Assembly (NCBI GenBank): GCA_038239485.1
Contig: JBBSET010000075.1
Coordinates: 1-13,288 of the forward strand
Direction: 5' to 3'
Length of the DNA: 13,288 nt
Origin: DASQEH01 sp038239485
GTDB lineage: Bacteria; Actinomycetota; Actinomycetes; Propionibacteriales; Nocardioidaceae
Shown: one piece after another, positions 1-6,433 of the stretch
How the letters are laid out: each line of letters opens with the position of its first letter
Position numbering within the stretch: the stretch's first letter is position 1
Notes under the pieces: model-generated
Told to the model about the DNA's origin: nothing
What the model saw: only the letters and a program-made list of their open reading frames with translations
The model's database searches: none
Program-made: the position numbers and the translations under genes

Positions 1-591
1 GGGCCGATCACGACGCAGTAGGTGTTCGCGGGCAACGTGACGGTGACGTCGGTCGTCACGCATGGGACCCCGATCGTCACCGTCAAGCCGAACTCGGTCG
101 CTCCCGAGGAGACCGTCGGCGCGGCTGAGGTGGAACCCTTCGGCGTCACCGTGAGCGAGGATGCCAAATCGGCAACGGTGGTCGAACGTCGAGCCCGCGA
201 GGCGACCGGTCGACCGGAGCTGACCGAGGCCTCGATGGTGGTGTCAGGAGGCCGGGGGACAGGCGGGGACTTCAGCGAGGTCGAGGCCTTCGCCGACGCC
301 ATCGGGGCGGCCGTTGGGGCCTCGAGGGCGGCGGTCGACGCCGGCTGGTACCCCCACGCCTTCCAGGTCGGCCAGACCGGTAAGACCGTCTCACCTCAGC
401 TGTATGTCGCGACCGGTATCTCCGGCGCCATCCAGCACCGGGCGGGGATGCAGACGTCCAAGCTGATCGTCGCCGTCAACAAGGACGCTGAGGCGCCGAT
501 CTTCGACCTCGCCGACTTCGGCGTTGTCGGTGACCTGCACAGCGTGCTGCCTGCGGCCACTGAGCAGGTCAACGCCCGCAAGGCTGACTAA
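1..591 (+). CDS. etfA: Electron transfer flavoprotein alpha subunit, 3' part, interrupted by an in-frame TAG
   Basis: This is the C-terminal part of the ETF alpha subunit, which with EtfB carries electrons from acyl-CoA and other dehydrogenases to the quinone pool through FAD. The 5' end lies outside the window. The 189 codons from 22 include the family signature LYVATGISGAIQHRAG (from residue 127 counted from codon 22), continuing to AVN, and the FAD-domain segments GASRAAVDAGWYP and QVGQTGKTVSPQ. The protein ends ARKAD, close to the RKG end of M. tuberculosis FixB. In the same frame before codon 22 I read GPITTQ and then TAG at 19-21, directly before VFAGNVTV. Homologues have a residue such as serine here, so TAG may be a single-base change from TCG. 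The gene could be a pseudogene, or TAG could be a sequence error. Restart at the GTG at 22 would yield only a C-terminal fragment. The family call is firm, but the state of the gene is uncertain. Confidence 0.93.
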
Positions 592-769
592 GCCTGCGTA
601 CGCCATCGCGACCCTGGCGGCCACGGAGCCGGGTCAGGTCGGGGCCGTCGACGTGGTGCCAGACGTAGGTCAGGTCATCGAGGTGGAGTTCGGGGCCCTG
701 GGCCTCGAGCTCCCAGAGCCACTCCCGTCCGGGATGTCTGGCTGGACGGTGATGGAGCTCTCGGTTGTA
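569..769 (-). pseudogene. Coding-like stretch without a start codon, possible frameshifted gene remnant
   Basis: Between etfA and the small membrane gene the minus strand has a stretch with strongly G/C-ending codons that reads EWLWELEAQGPELHLDDLTY and continues VWHHVDGPDLTRLRG, ending at a TGA at 571-569. It lies in the same frame as the upstream membrane protein, directly after that gene's TGA. It contains no ATG, GTG or TTG. Before about position 726 a different minus-strand frame looks more coding (TTESSITVQPDIPDG). A single added base in the GGG run at 724-726 would join the two as ..IPDGEWLWELE... I do not recognise the family. It may be a decayed gene, a gene broken by an indel or sequence error, or chance in GC-rich DNA. 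Confidence 0.3.
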
Positions 770-1087
770 TCAGCCCACCGGGTGGGCGTGCTGCACGATC
801 TCGGAGGCGGCGGCGACGGCGGCGCTGACGAGCAGGACCGACGGCCACGGGCCGATCCTCTTCGCCAGGGGGTGCGACCCGCCCATGGCGGCGGTGTAGA
901 GCACGCCAAGCCCGGCAGCGGCGAGGCGACCCGACCGGCGCCCCCACTCCCGACCGCAGACGGCTCCCGCGGCAGCGAAGACCGCGCCACCGACCCCTCG
1001 TCTGCCCGTGTAGCGGGCAGCGGCGAAACCACCGACCAGGCCGACGGCTGCCACGAGGGAGGGGGAGACATGGGGCGTTGTGGGCAT
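770..1087 (-). CDS. Small multi-pass membrane protein of unknown function
   Basis: This 105-residue protein starts at ATG 1087-1085 and ends with TGA at 772-770. It is rich in Ala, Gly, Val and Leu, with likely membrane segments near residues 9-23, 31-44, 55-67 and 82-95. Arg- and Lys-containing loops such as ARYTGRR and HPLAKRIG separate them. No catalytic motif is visible, so no function is assigned. It resembles short uncharacterised actinobacterial membrane proteins with an AARYTGRR-like first loop, but this is from memory. It lies 28 bases downstream of the ABC-F gene on the same strand and could be co-transcribed. A TACGGT hexamer six bases before its ATG also allows its own leaderless transcript. 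It converges with etfA. Confidence 0.65.
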   Translation of the reverse strand: MPTTPHVSPSLVAAVGLVGGFAAARYTGRRGVGGAVFAAAGAVCGREWGRRSGRLAAAGLGVLYTAAMGGSHPLAKRIGPWPSVLLVSAAVAAASEIVQHAHPVG

Positions 1088-1093
1088 CCGGCA

Positions 1094-1099
1094 ACCGTA
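1094..1099 (-). promoter_or_regulatory. Possible -10 hexamer for the small membrane protein
   Basis: On the minus strand the hexamer is TACGGT, a TANNNT match six bases before the ATG at 1087. This spacing would give a leaderless or nearly leaderless transcript. It lies in the gap after the ABC-F stop. No convincing -35 element was seen. Confidence 0.3.
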
Positions 1100-1115
1100 G
1101 CGCGACGGCGAGTCC

Positions 1116-2741
1116 CTACGGCGAGGATGCGCCCGTCAGTGGGAGCACGGGACCGAGCCAGCGCGAGCGCAGCCACCGGTCGTGGGTGGCGAGGATGACC
1201 GTGGCCGCCGTGCGTCCGAGAGCGTCCTCGAGCTCGCTCGCCAGTGCCAGCGAGATGTGATTGGTCGGCTCGTCGAGCAACAGCATGTCGCTGTGCTGTG
1301 CGACGAGAACGGCGAGAGCCAGCCGCCGCTGCTGTCCGATGCTGAGCACCCCGACCGGCCGGCCGAGCTCGCGTGGCTGCAGCAGGCCGAGCTCGTCGAG
1401 ACCCGGTGTCGCCGCGGCTGGTGACCGGCCGACGAGCATGTCGTACACCTGACGGGGGGTCAGGTCCGGCCTGCTGAAGCGGACGTCCTGCGGCAGCAGG
1501 CCCACCGAGACCGGACCCACGTCCACTGTTCCCGAATCGACCGCCACCCGACCCGCAAGCACGCCGAGCAGCGTCGACTTGCCCGAGCCGTTGGACCCTG
1601 TGACCAGGAGGTTGTGACCGGCGACGACTTCCAGCCGGGCCAAGGAGAGCCGCCCGCGCACCTCGACGGCGCTCAGGGACACCGCAGCCGACCGGTTCTT
1701 GGACTCCAGCGCAGTGGAGTCGAAGGAGAGCTGCCGCGGGGGCTTGGGTATCTGGTCGCGCTGGATCACCTCGATCCGGCGCTCGACGCCGTGCACCCTG
1801 CGGCGCACCGTCGCCGCGACCTTGCCGCCCTTGAAGTGGTAGATGTACTTGTCGCCGTCGCGTGGCCCGCGGTTGTGGGCAACGTGACGGGCGGTCGTCC
1901 TCGCGGCCGTGCGCAGCTCGTTCAGCTGATCCTGCTGGGTGAGGAACGCCTCCTCCCATCGCCTCCTGGCCGCCCGCTTGTGTTCGAGGTACGCGGAGAA
2001 GCCGCCGACGAACCTGGTGCCTCCACCCCCGTCGACGCCGAAGTGGGAAGGGTCGAGGTCGACGACGACCGAGCAGACGCGGTCGAGAAGGATCCGGTCG
2101 TGACTGGCGAGCACCACGACTCCCGGGAGCTCCAGGAGGAACTGCTCGAGGTACTCCATGGCCGCATCGTCGAGGTGGTTGGTTGGTTCGTCCAGCACGA
2201 CGCACGCGGGCCGACGCGTCACGAGGGCCGCGAGGGCCAGCCGGGTGCGCTCACCGCCGGACATCGAGGAGATGGCTCGGTCGTGGGCGATCTCGGCGAG
2301 GCCGAGCCGGAGGGACGCGACCTCGGCCCGGCGGTCGGCGTCCCAGGCGTCGTGGTGCTCGGCCCAGGCGAGCGTGGCGGAATACGCCTCGGCGACGCCA
2401 GCGCCGCCGTCGTCCAGCCGCTCGGCTAGCTGCTCGAGGCGTCGTACCGCCTCGTGCATCGGGGCCAGCGCATCGGCCAGTGTCTCCCGGACCGTGGCGG
2501 GCCCGGTCAATGCCGGATCCTGTGAGAGGTAGCCGAGCTCGCGTGGACGGGAGACCAGGCCGGAGTCGCTCAGTTCGATCCCTGCGAGCAGGCGAAGCAG
2601 GGTGGACTTCCCGACACCGTTCTCACCGACGACCCCGACCGGCTGGCCGGGGTTCGCGACGATGTCGATGCCGGTCAGGACGACGCGGTCGCCGTAGGTC
2701 TTGGCGAGGTCGTCAGCAATGAGAGGAATGAGGGGTGACAT
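1116..2741 (-). CDS. ABC-F family ATPase with two nucleotide-binding domains (ribosome-associated type)
   Basis: This 541-residue protein has two ABC ATPase domains and no membrane segments, as in the ABC-F family. ABC-F proteins act on ribosomes, as translation factors or in antibiotic target protection, and not as transporters. Domain 1 has Walker A GENGVGKST (39-47), signature SGGER (161-165), Walker B VVLDEP with Glu185, and the H-loop His at 214. A basic inter-domain linker (about 247-335) follows, and this is the part that reaches the ribosome in known members. Domain 2 has GSNGSGKST (382-390), signature LSIGQ (466-470), MLLLDEP with Glu491, and His520. Both catalytic glutamates are present. 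The ATG at 2741 sits just before the first domain and no strong Shine-Dalgarno precedes it. It is divergent from the gluconokinase. Whether it protects against a drug or serves general translation cannot be told from sequence alone. Confidence 0.93.
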   Translation of the reverse strand: MSPLIPLIADDLAKTYGDRVVLTGIDIVANPGQPVGVVGENGVGKSTLLRLLAGIELSDSGLVSRPRELGYLSQDPALTGPATVRETLADALAPMHEAVRRLEQLAERLDDGGAGVAEAYSATLAWAEHHDAWDADRRAEVASLRLGLAEIAHDRAISSMSGGERTRLALAALVTRRPACVVLDEPTNHLDDAAMEYLEQFLLELPGVVVLASHDRILLDRVCSVVVDLDPSHFGVDGGGGTRFVGGFSAYLEHKRAARRRWEEAFLTQQDQLNELRTAARTTARHVAHNRGPRDGDKYIYHFKGGKVAATVRRRVHGVERRIEVIQRDQIPKPPRQLSFDSTALESKNRSAAVSLSAVEVRGRLSLARLEVVAGHNLLVTGSNGSGKSTLLGVLAGRVAVDSGTVDVGPVSVGLLPQDVRFSRPDLTPRQVYDMLVGRSPAAATPGLDELGLLQPRELGRPVGVLSIGQQRRLALAVLVAQHSDMLLLDEPTNHISLALASELEDALGRTAATVILATHDRWLRSRWLGPVLPLTGASSP

Positions 2742-2849
2742 CAGCAGTACCGTTCGCAGGGCGAGGGGTCGCGCGCCAGGGCGGAGCCACGGGCGGGCAC
2801 GGCTGAGTCACATCCACATGACCGGTGATCCTAGGTGGCGCAGATCCGG

Positions 2850-2873
2850 ATGCGAAAGTACTTTCTTTCGCAT
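2850..2873. promoter_or_regulatory. Strong inverted repeat across the gluconokinase start, candidate operator
   Basis: Two perfect 9-base arms, ATGCGAAAG (2850-2858) and CTTTCGCAT (2865-2873), flank a 6-base spacer. Nested inside is a perfect 12-base palindrome, GAAAGTACTTTC (2854-2865). The right arm runs into the ATG of the gluconokinase at 2872. The site lies in the 130-base gap between that gene and the divergent ABC-F gene. It is relatively AT-rich for this DNA. It could be a repressor operator, perhaps for a gluconate regulator, or an mRNA hairpin masking the start codon. I do not recognise the motif as that of a known regulator. Confidence 0.5.
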
Positions 2874-3378
2874 GACGGCGTCCGAGCAGCAGTTGCGGGT
2901 TGTCGTGATGGGCGTGTCGGGTTCCGGCAAGACGACCGTCGGTCAGCTGCTCGCCGAGGAGCTGAGCCTCGAGTTCGCGGACGCCGACAGCTTCCACACC
3001 CCAGCGAGCATCGCCACGATGTCGGCCGGCACCCCGCTCACCGACGAGGATCGGCTCCCCTGGCTGCGGGCCATCGGGACCTGGCTCGAGAAGCACGCGG
3101 CGTCCGGGACAGTCGTCACCTGCTCCGCGCTGACGCGGCGCCACCGCGACATCCTGCGTGAACACGCTCCCGACGTCTGGTTCCTGTACTGCGCCGGGAC
3201 TGCCGAGTTGATCGGCGCCAGGCTCGGCGCCAGATCGCAGCACTTCATGCCGGCTTCCCTGCTCGCGTCGCAGTTCGAGACCCTCGAGCCGCCAGGACCG
3301 GATGAGCGCGCCGTCACCGAGGATGTGGCTCAGGATCCCGCCGAGATGGTCGCAAGCTTCCTCGCGGTTGCCACATGA
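2872..3378 (+). CDS. gntK: Gluconokinase (thermoresistant gluconokinase family)
   Basis: The protein phosphorylates D-gluconate with ATP to 6-phosphogluconate (EC 2.7.1.12), feeding the pentose phosphate pathway in the cytoplasm. It has 168 residues, usual for this P-loop family. It contains Walker A GVSGSGKTT (14-22), the DADSFH segment (37-42) followed by the substrate-region pattern MSAGTPLTDEDRLPWL (50-65), CSALTRRHRDILR (84-96), and RSQHFMPASLLASQFETLE (121-139), all diagnostic of gluconokinase. I chose the ATG at 2872 because the in-frame sequence upstream has no start near the Walker A motif. No Shine-Dalgarno is seen, and the start lies at the edge of a strong palindrome, so the transcript may be leaderless or controlled there. 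Its last codons overlap the next gene by ATGA. No gluconate permease or GntR gene is visible nearby. Confidence 0.93.
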   Translation: MTASEQQLRVVVMGVSGSGKTTVGQLLAEELSLEFADADSFHTPASIATMSAGTPLTDEDRLPWLRAIGTWLEKHAASGTVVTCSALTRRHRDILREHAPDVWFLYCAGTAELIGARLGARSQHFMPASLLASQFETLEPPGPDERAVTEDVAQDPAEMVASFLAVAT

Positions 3379-4037
3379 CCGGTGACACTGCGGGCGGTCG
3401 GCCACCGACCCGATACGCCTCGGATCTGGCCGCCGAAACGCTCGCCTTCCAGCGGCTCTATGGCCCGTGGGAGCCTTTCACCCCGGCCGGGGCCCGGGCG
3501 CTGTTCGACCCGATCGGCATCCAATGGTGGATCGCGGGCGGATATTGCATCGAGGCGTTCACCGGCGTCTCCCGGCCCCACGAGGACATCGACGTGTCGA
3601 TGTTCCGCCGCGACATCCCCGCCCTCAGACGGGCACTCGAGGGGCGTCTGCACATCTGGTCGGCAGGTGACGGGCTGCGGCCGGTCGACGACGACAACCC
3701 CGAGCCGAGAGCGTCTGCGGACCAGGTCTGGCTGCGTGAGCACGCGCTGTCTCCCTGGCGCGCCGACGTCCTGCTCAACCCCGACATCGACGGCCGGTGG
3801 GTGTCGAGGCGGGACCGGACGTTCAGCGCGCCCCTGGAGGACGTGACCTGGGTGAGTAGCGGCATCCGCTACCTGAACCCCGAGATCGCCCTGGCGTTCA
3901 AGGCCAAGCTCGCCCGCCCCAAGGACGAGCGCGACCTCGCCGTGACACTGCCCCTCCTCGACGACGCGGCCCGCGGCTGGCTCGCCGACTACCTCCGTCG
4001 CTGCGAGCCTGAGCATCCGTGGCGGCAGCGACTATGA
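3375..4037 (+). CDS. Nucleotidyltransferase-fold protein (aminoglycoside/lincosamide adenylyltransferase-like)
   Basis: This 220-residue protein has the polymerase-beta-type nucleotidyltransferase pattern. WWIAGGYCIEAF holds the Gly-Gly turn at 55-56, followed by PHEDIDVSMFRRD with metal-binding Asp71 and Asp73. A likely third acidic residue is Asp131 in WRADVLLNP. The helical YLNPEIALAFKAKLARPKDERD segment (166-187) is typical of proteins annotated as LinA/AadA-like or Aminoglyc_resit-type transferases. Such enzymes adenylylate small molecules, but many chromosomal members have no known substrate, so a resistance role is only possible. The start ATG overlaps the gluconokinase stop (ATGA), which implies translational coupling. 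Whether the first 25 residues belong to the fold is unclear. The key residues are intact. Confidence 0.75.
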   Translation: MTGDTAGGRPPTRYASDLAAETLAFQRLYGPWEPFTPAGARALFDPIGIQWWIAGGYCIEAFTGVSRPHEDIDVSMFRRDIPALRRALEGRLHIWSAGDGLRPVDDDNPEPRASADQVWLREHALSPWRADVLLNPDIDGRWVSRRDRTFSAPLEDVTWVSSGIRYLNPEIALAFKAKLARPKDERDLAVTLPLLDDAARGWLADYLRRCEPEHPWRQRL

Positions 4038-4045
4038 GCGAGCAC

Positions 4046-4051
4046 TAGGCT
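4046..4051 (+). promoter_or_regulatory. Possible -10 hexamer for the cysteine desulfurase
   Basis: TAGGCT lies nine bases before the ATG at 4061, just after the nucleotidyltransferase stop. The spacing fits a leaderless or very short-leader transcript. No clear -35 element is present, and no Shine-Dalgarno lies between the hexamer and the ATG. Confidence 0.4.
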
Positions 4052-4060
4052 GGGTCCGAT

Positions 4061-5272
4061 ATGAACCCCGCCTTCCCGGTGACCATCACCTACCTCGACC
4101 ACGCCGCCACCACTCCGGTATACGCGGAGGTCATCGAGGCGATGACGGTCCAGCTGGGGCGACTCGGCAACGCGTCCGCGCTCCACGGGTCGGGGCGAAC
4201 CGCTCGACGGATCGTCGAGGAGTCCCGGGAGACGGTCGCGGCGGTCGTCAACTGCCGGCCGTCGGAGGTCGTCTTCACCTCCGGGGGTACCGAGGCCGAC
4301 AACCTCGCGGTCAAGGGGTTCTTCTGGGCCCGCCACGAGGCTGACCCGGCACGGGTACGCATCCTGTCGACCGCAATCGAGCATCATGCCGTACTCGACT
4401 CGCTGCAGTGGCTCGCGGACCACGAGGGCGCTGAGATCGAGCTGCTCCCCGTCGACGAGCAGGGCCGACTCAGCATCGAGGCGCTTCGGGCGTCCGTCGA
4501 GCGTGACCCGGCGAGCGTGGCGTTGATCTCGGTGATGTGGGCCAACAACGAGGTCGGCACCCTCCAGCCGGTCGACGAGGTGGTGGCCATCGCCGCGCCG
4601 CACGCCATCCCGGTGCACTCTGATGCGGTCCAGGCGCTCGGCCAGGTGCCGCTCGACTTCGCCGCATCAGGCCTCGACGCGATGACGGTGGCCGGACACA
4701 AGATCGGCGGGCCCTTCGGTGTGGGGGCCCTTCTCCTGCGCCGTGAGGCGACCCTGGTACCGCTACTGCACGGAGGCGGACAGGAGCGCGATGTCCGCTC
4801 CGGCACGCTCGACGCCCCGTCCATCGTCGGGCTCGCCGTCGCCGCCGAGCTGGCTCTCAAGGGCCAGGCCGAGCGCTCCGTGGCGCTGGCCGCGCTGCGC
4901 GACGAGCTGATCGCGCGGCTGCTCGAGGTCGTACCGGACGCCGAGCTCAACGGCCCGCCCGGAGCAGGCCGGCTGCCCAACAACGTGCACCTGTCTTTCC
5001 CCGGTTGCGAGGGCGACTCGCTGCTCATGCTGCTGGACGCGCAGGGCATCGAGTGCTCCACCGGGTCGGCCTGCTCGGCGGGGGTTCCGCAGGCCTCCCA
5101 TGTCCTGCTCGCGATGGGCAAGGACGGGGCCCGGGCCCGGGGTTCGCTGCGCTTCACGTTCGGGCACACCTCCACCCACGCCGACGTCGACCGAGTGGTC
5201 GACGCGATCGGACCGGCAGTCCAGCGCGCCCGAGACGCGGGCGTCACGGCGATGCCGAGCGGGCGGCAGTGA
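4061..5272 (+). CDS. Cysteine desulfurase (NifS/IscS type)
   Basis: This pyridoxal-phosphate enzyme converts L-cysteine to alanine and carries the sulfur as a persulfide (EC 2.8.1.7). The 403 residues show YLDHAATTP (11-19), TSGGTEADN (73-81), EHHA (107-110) with His that stacks on the cofactor, PVHSDAVQALG, and AGHKIGGP with the Schiff-base Lys214. The catalytic loop CSTGSACSAG (332-341) places the persulfide Cys at 338, as in IscS/NifS-type enzymes and unlike SufS. The gene overlaps mnmA by GTGA. The likely main role is therefore to supply sulfur for tRNA thiolation, with Fe-S cluster work also possible. M. tuberculosis has the same iscS-trmU pair. The ATG at 4061 is favoured by the hexamer TAGGCT just upstream. 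A GTG at 4079 would give a protein starting six residues later and cannot be excluded. Confidence 0.95.
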   Translation: MNPAFPVTITYLDHAATTPVYAEVIEAMTVQLGRLGNASALHGSGRTARRIVEESRETVAAVVNCRPSEVVFTSGGTEADNLAVKGFFWARHEADPARVRILSTAIEHHAVLDSLQWLADHEGAEIELLPVDEQGRLSIEALRASVERDPASVALISVMWANNEVGTLQPVDEVVAIAAPHAIPVHSDAVQALGQVPLDFAASGLDAMTVAGHKIGGPFGVGALLLRREATLVPLLHGGGQERDVRSGTLDAPSIVGLAVAAELALKGQAERSVALAALRDELIARLLEVVPDAELNGPPGAGRLPNNVHLSFPGCEGDSLLMLLDAQGIECSTGSACSAGVPQASHVLLAMGKDGARARGSLRFTFGHTSTHADVDRVVDAIGPAVQRARDAGVTAMPSGRQ

Positions 5273-6360
5273 GGGTTCTCGCCGCGATGAGCGGCGGCGT
5301 GGACTCAGCGGTCGCGGCGGCACGAGCCGCCGATGCCGGCCACGACGTCACCGGCATCCACCTCGCGTTGTCGCGCAACGCCCAGTCATACCGCAGCGGC
5401 GCACGAGGCTGCTGCACCATCGAGGACTCCAACGACGCTCGCCGAGCCGCCGACGTGATCGGGATCCCGTTCTACGTCTGGGACCTCAGCGAGCGCTTCC
5501 ACGAGGCGGTCGTCGAGGACTTCGTGCGCGAGTACGCCGCCGGACGCACGCCGAACCCGTGCCTGCGCTGCAACGAGGAGATCAAGTTCACCGCCGTGCT
5601 CGAACGAGGCATCGCGCTGGGCTTCGACGCGGTCGCCACCGGTCACTATGCCCAGCTGTCGACAGGCAACGACGGGCTGGTCCAGCTGCACCGGGCGGTC
5701 GACCCCGACAAGGACCAGTCGTACGTGCTCGGCGTGCTCACCCAGCGGCAGCTGGCGCACTCGCTGTTCCCGCTCGGCGACACGTTGAAGGTGGATGTGC
5801 GGGTCGAGGCCGAGCGCCGTGGGCTGGCGGTGGCCGCCAAGCCCGACAGCCACGACATCTGCTTCATCTCCGACGGGAACACGGCCGGCTGGCTGCGGGA
5901 GCGGATCGTGGCCGACCCCGGCGACATCGTGTCAGCGACAGGTGAGGTGCTCGGTAGCCACGAGGGTGCGTTCGGGTTCACGATCGGCCAGCGTCGCGGC
6001 CTGCACATCGACCGGCCGGCGGCAGATGGCAAGCCGCGGTACGTACTCGATATCGAGCCTGTGTCCGGGACCGTCACGGTGGGCTCCCGCGAGGATCTCG
6101 CGGTCGACCAGCTGGTCGCGACCAAGCCGAGATGGTGTGGCGACGCGCCGTCCGGTCCGCTGGACTGCGCGGTTCAGCTGCGGGCCCATGGCGATCCTCA
6201 CCGCGCAGTTGCGCGGGTCGTCGACGACGCTGCCGTGGAGATCGAGCTGCTCGAGCCAGCCAGCGGTATCGCGCCCGGCCAGGCTGCGGTCATGTATGTC
6301 GGCAGCTTGGTCGTCGGCAGCGCCACGATCGCCAGGACCCGCCGGCCCGCGACAGTCTGA
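5269..6360 (+). CDS. mnmA: tRNA-specific 2-thiouridylase MnmA
   Basis: MnmA thiolates uridine 34 of tRNA(Lys), tRNA(Glu) and tRNA(Gln) using ATP and sulfur passed from a cysteine desulfurase. The GTG start at 5269 gives 363 residues beginning VRVLAAMSGGVDS, with the PP-loop SGGVDS at 8-13, the expected length and N-terminus. The start overlaps the desulfurase stop (GTGA). Further motifs are TPNPCLRC (94-101) with catalytic Cys98, ATGHYA (123-128), DKDQSYVL (147-154), SHDICFI (194-200) with the second catalytic Cys198, TIGQRRGL (238-245) and a C-terminal PGQAAVMY segment. Both catalytic cysteines are present, so the enzyme should be active. No dedicated sulfur carrier is visible in the window. 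Confidence is high. Confidence 0.96.
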   Translation: MRVLAAMSGGVDSAVAAARAADAGHDVTGIHLALSRNAQSYRSGARGCCTIEDSNDARRAADVIGIPFYVWDLSERFHEAVVEDFVREYAAGRTPNPCLRCNEEIKFTAVLERGIALGFDAVATGHYAQLSTGNDGLVQLHRAVDPDKDQSYVLGVLTQRQLAHSLFPLGDTLKVDVRVEAERRGLAVAAKPDSHDICFISDGNTAGWLRERIVADPGDIVSATGEVLGSHEGAFGFTIGQRRGLHIDRPAADGKPRYVLDIEPVSGTVTVGSREDLAVDQLVATKPRWCGDAPSGPLDCAVQLRAHGDPHRAVARVVDDAAVEIELLEPASGIAPGQAAVMYVGSLVVGSATIARTRRPATV

Positions 6361-6390
6361 CGGCTCGGAGCTTTCGGTTGGGCGGAGCCG
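6361..6390 (+). terminator. Weak hairpin after mnmA
   Basis: CGGCTC (6361-6366) pairs with GAGCCG (6385-6390) around an 18-base loop, directly after the mnmA stop. There is no T-run, so at most it is a weak or Rho-assisted terminator. It could equally be chance in GC-rich DNA. Confidence 0.2.
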
Positions 6391-6421
6391 GTCGGGAGAC
6401 GGGTGGATCGGTTGGGCGCAA

Positions 6422-6427
6422 TAGGGT
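6422..6427 (+). promoter_or_regulatory. Possible -10 hexamer for the MetE-like gene
   Basis: TAGGGT lies six bases before the ATG at 6434, within the 73-base gap after mnmA. The spacing fits leaderless transcription. No purine-rich ribosome binding site lies between the hexamer and the ATG. Confidence 0.4.
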
Positions 6428-6433
6428 CACAGC

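Noticed and set aside
698..716. Small imperfect hairpin CTGGG..CCCAG between etfA and the membrane gene as a shared terminator
   Set aside because: The stem is only five bases with no T-run, and it lies inside the coding-like remnant, so I do not call it.
670..2205. Long open frame on the minus strand in a second frame over the ABC-F gene
   Set aside because: It is Arg/Pro/Ala-rich with no domain pattern. The overlapping frame encodes a complete ABC-F protein with all motifs, so this is a high-GC shadow.
1614..2429. Plus-strand open frame antisense to the ABC-F gene
   Set aside because: Its composition mirrors the antisense of a high-GC gene. It has no recognisable motifs and no plausible start context.
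2701..2871. N-terminal extension of the gluconokinase
   Set aside because: It is Arg-rich, overlaps the divergent ABC-F start and passes through the palindrome. Family members start shortly before the Walker A motif.
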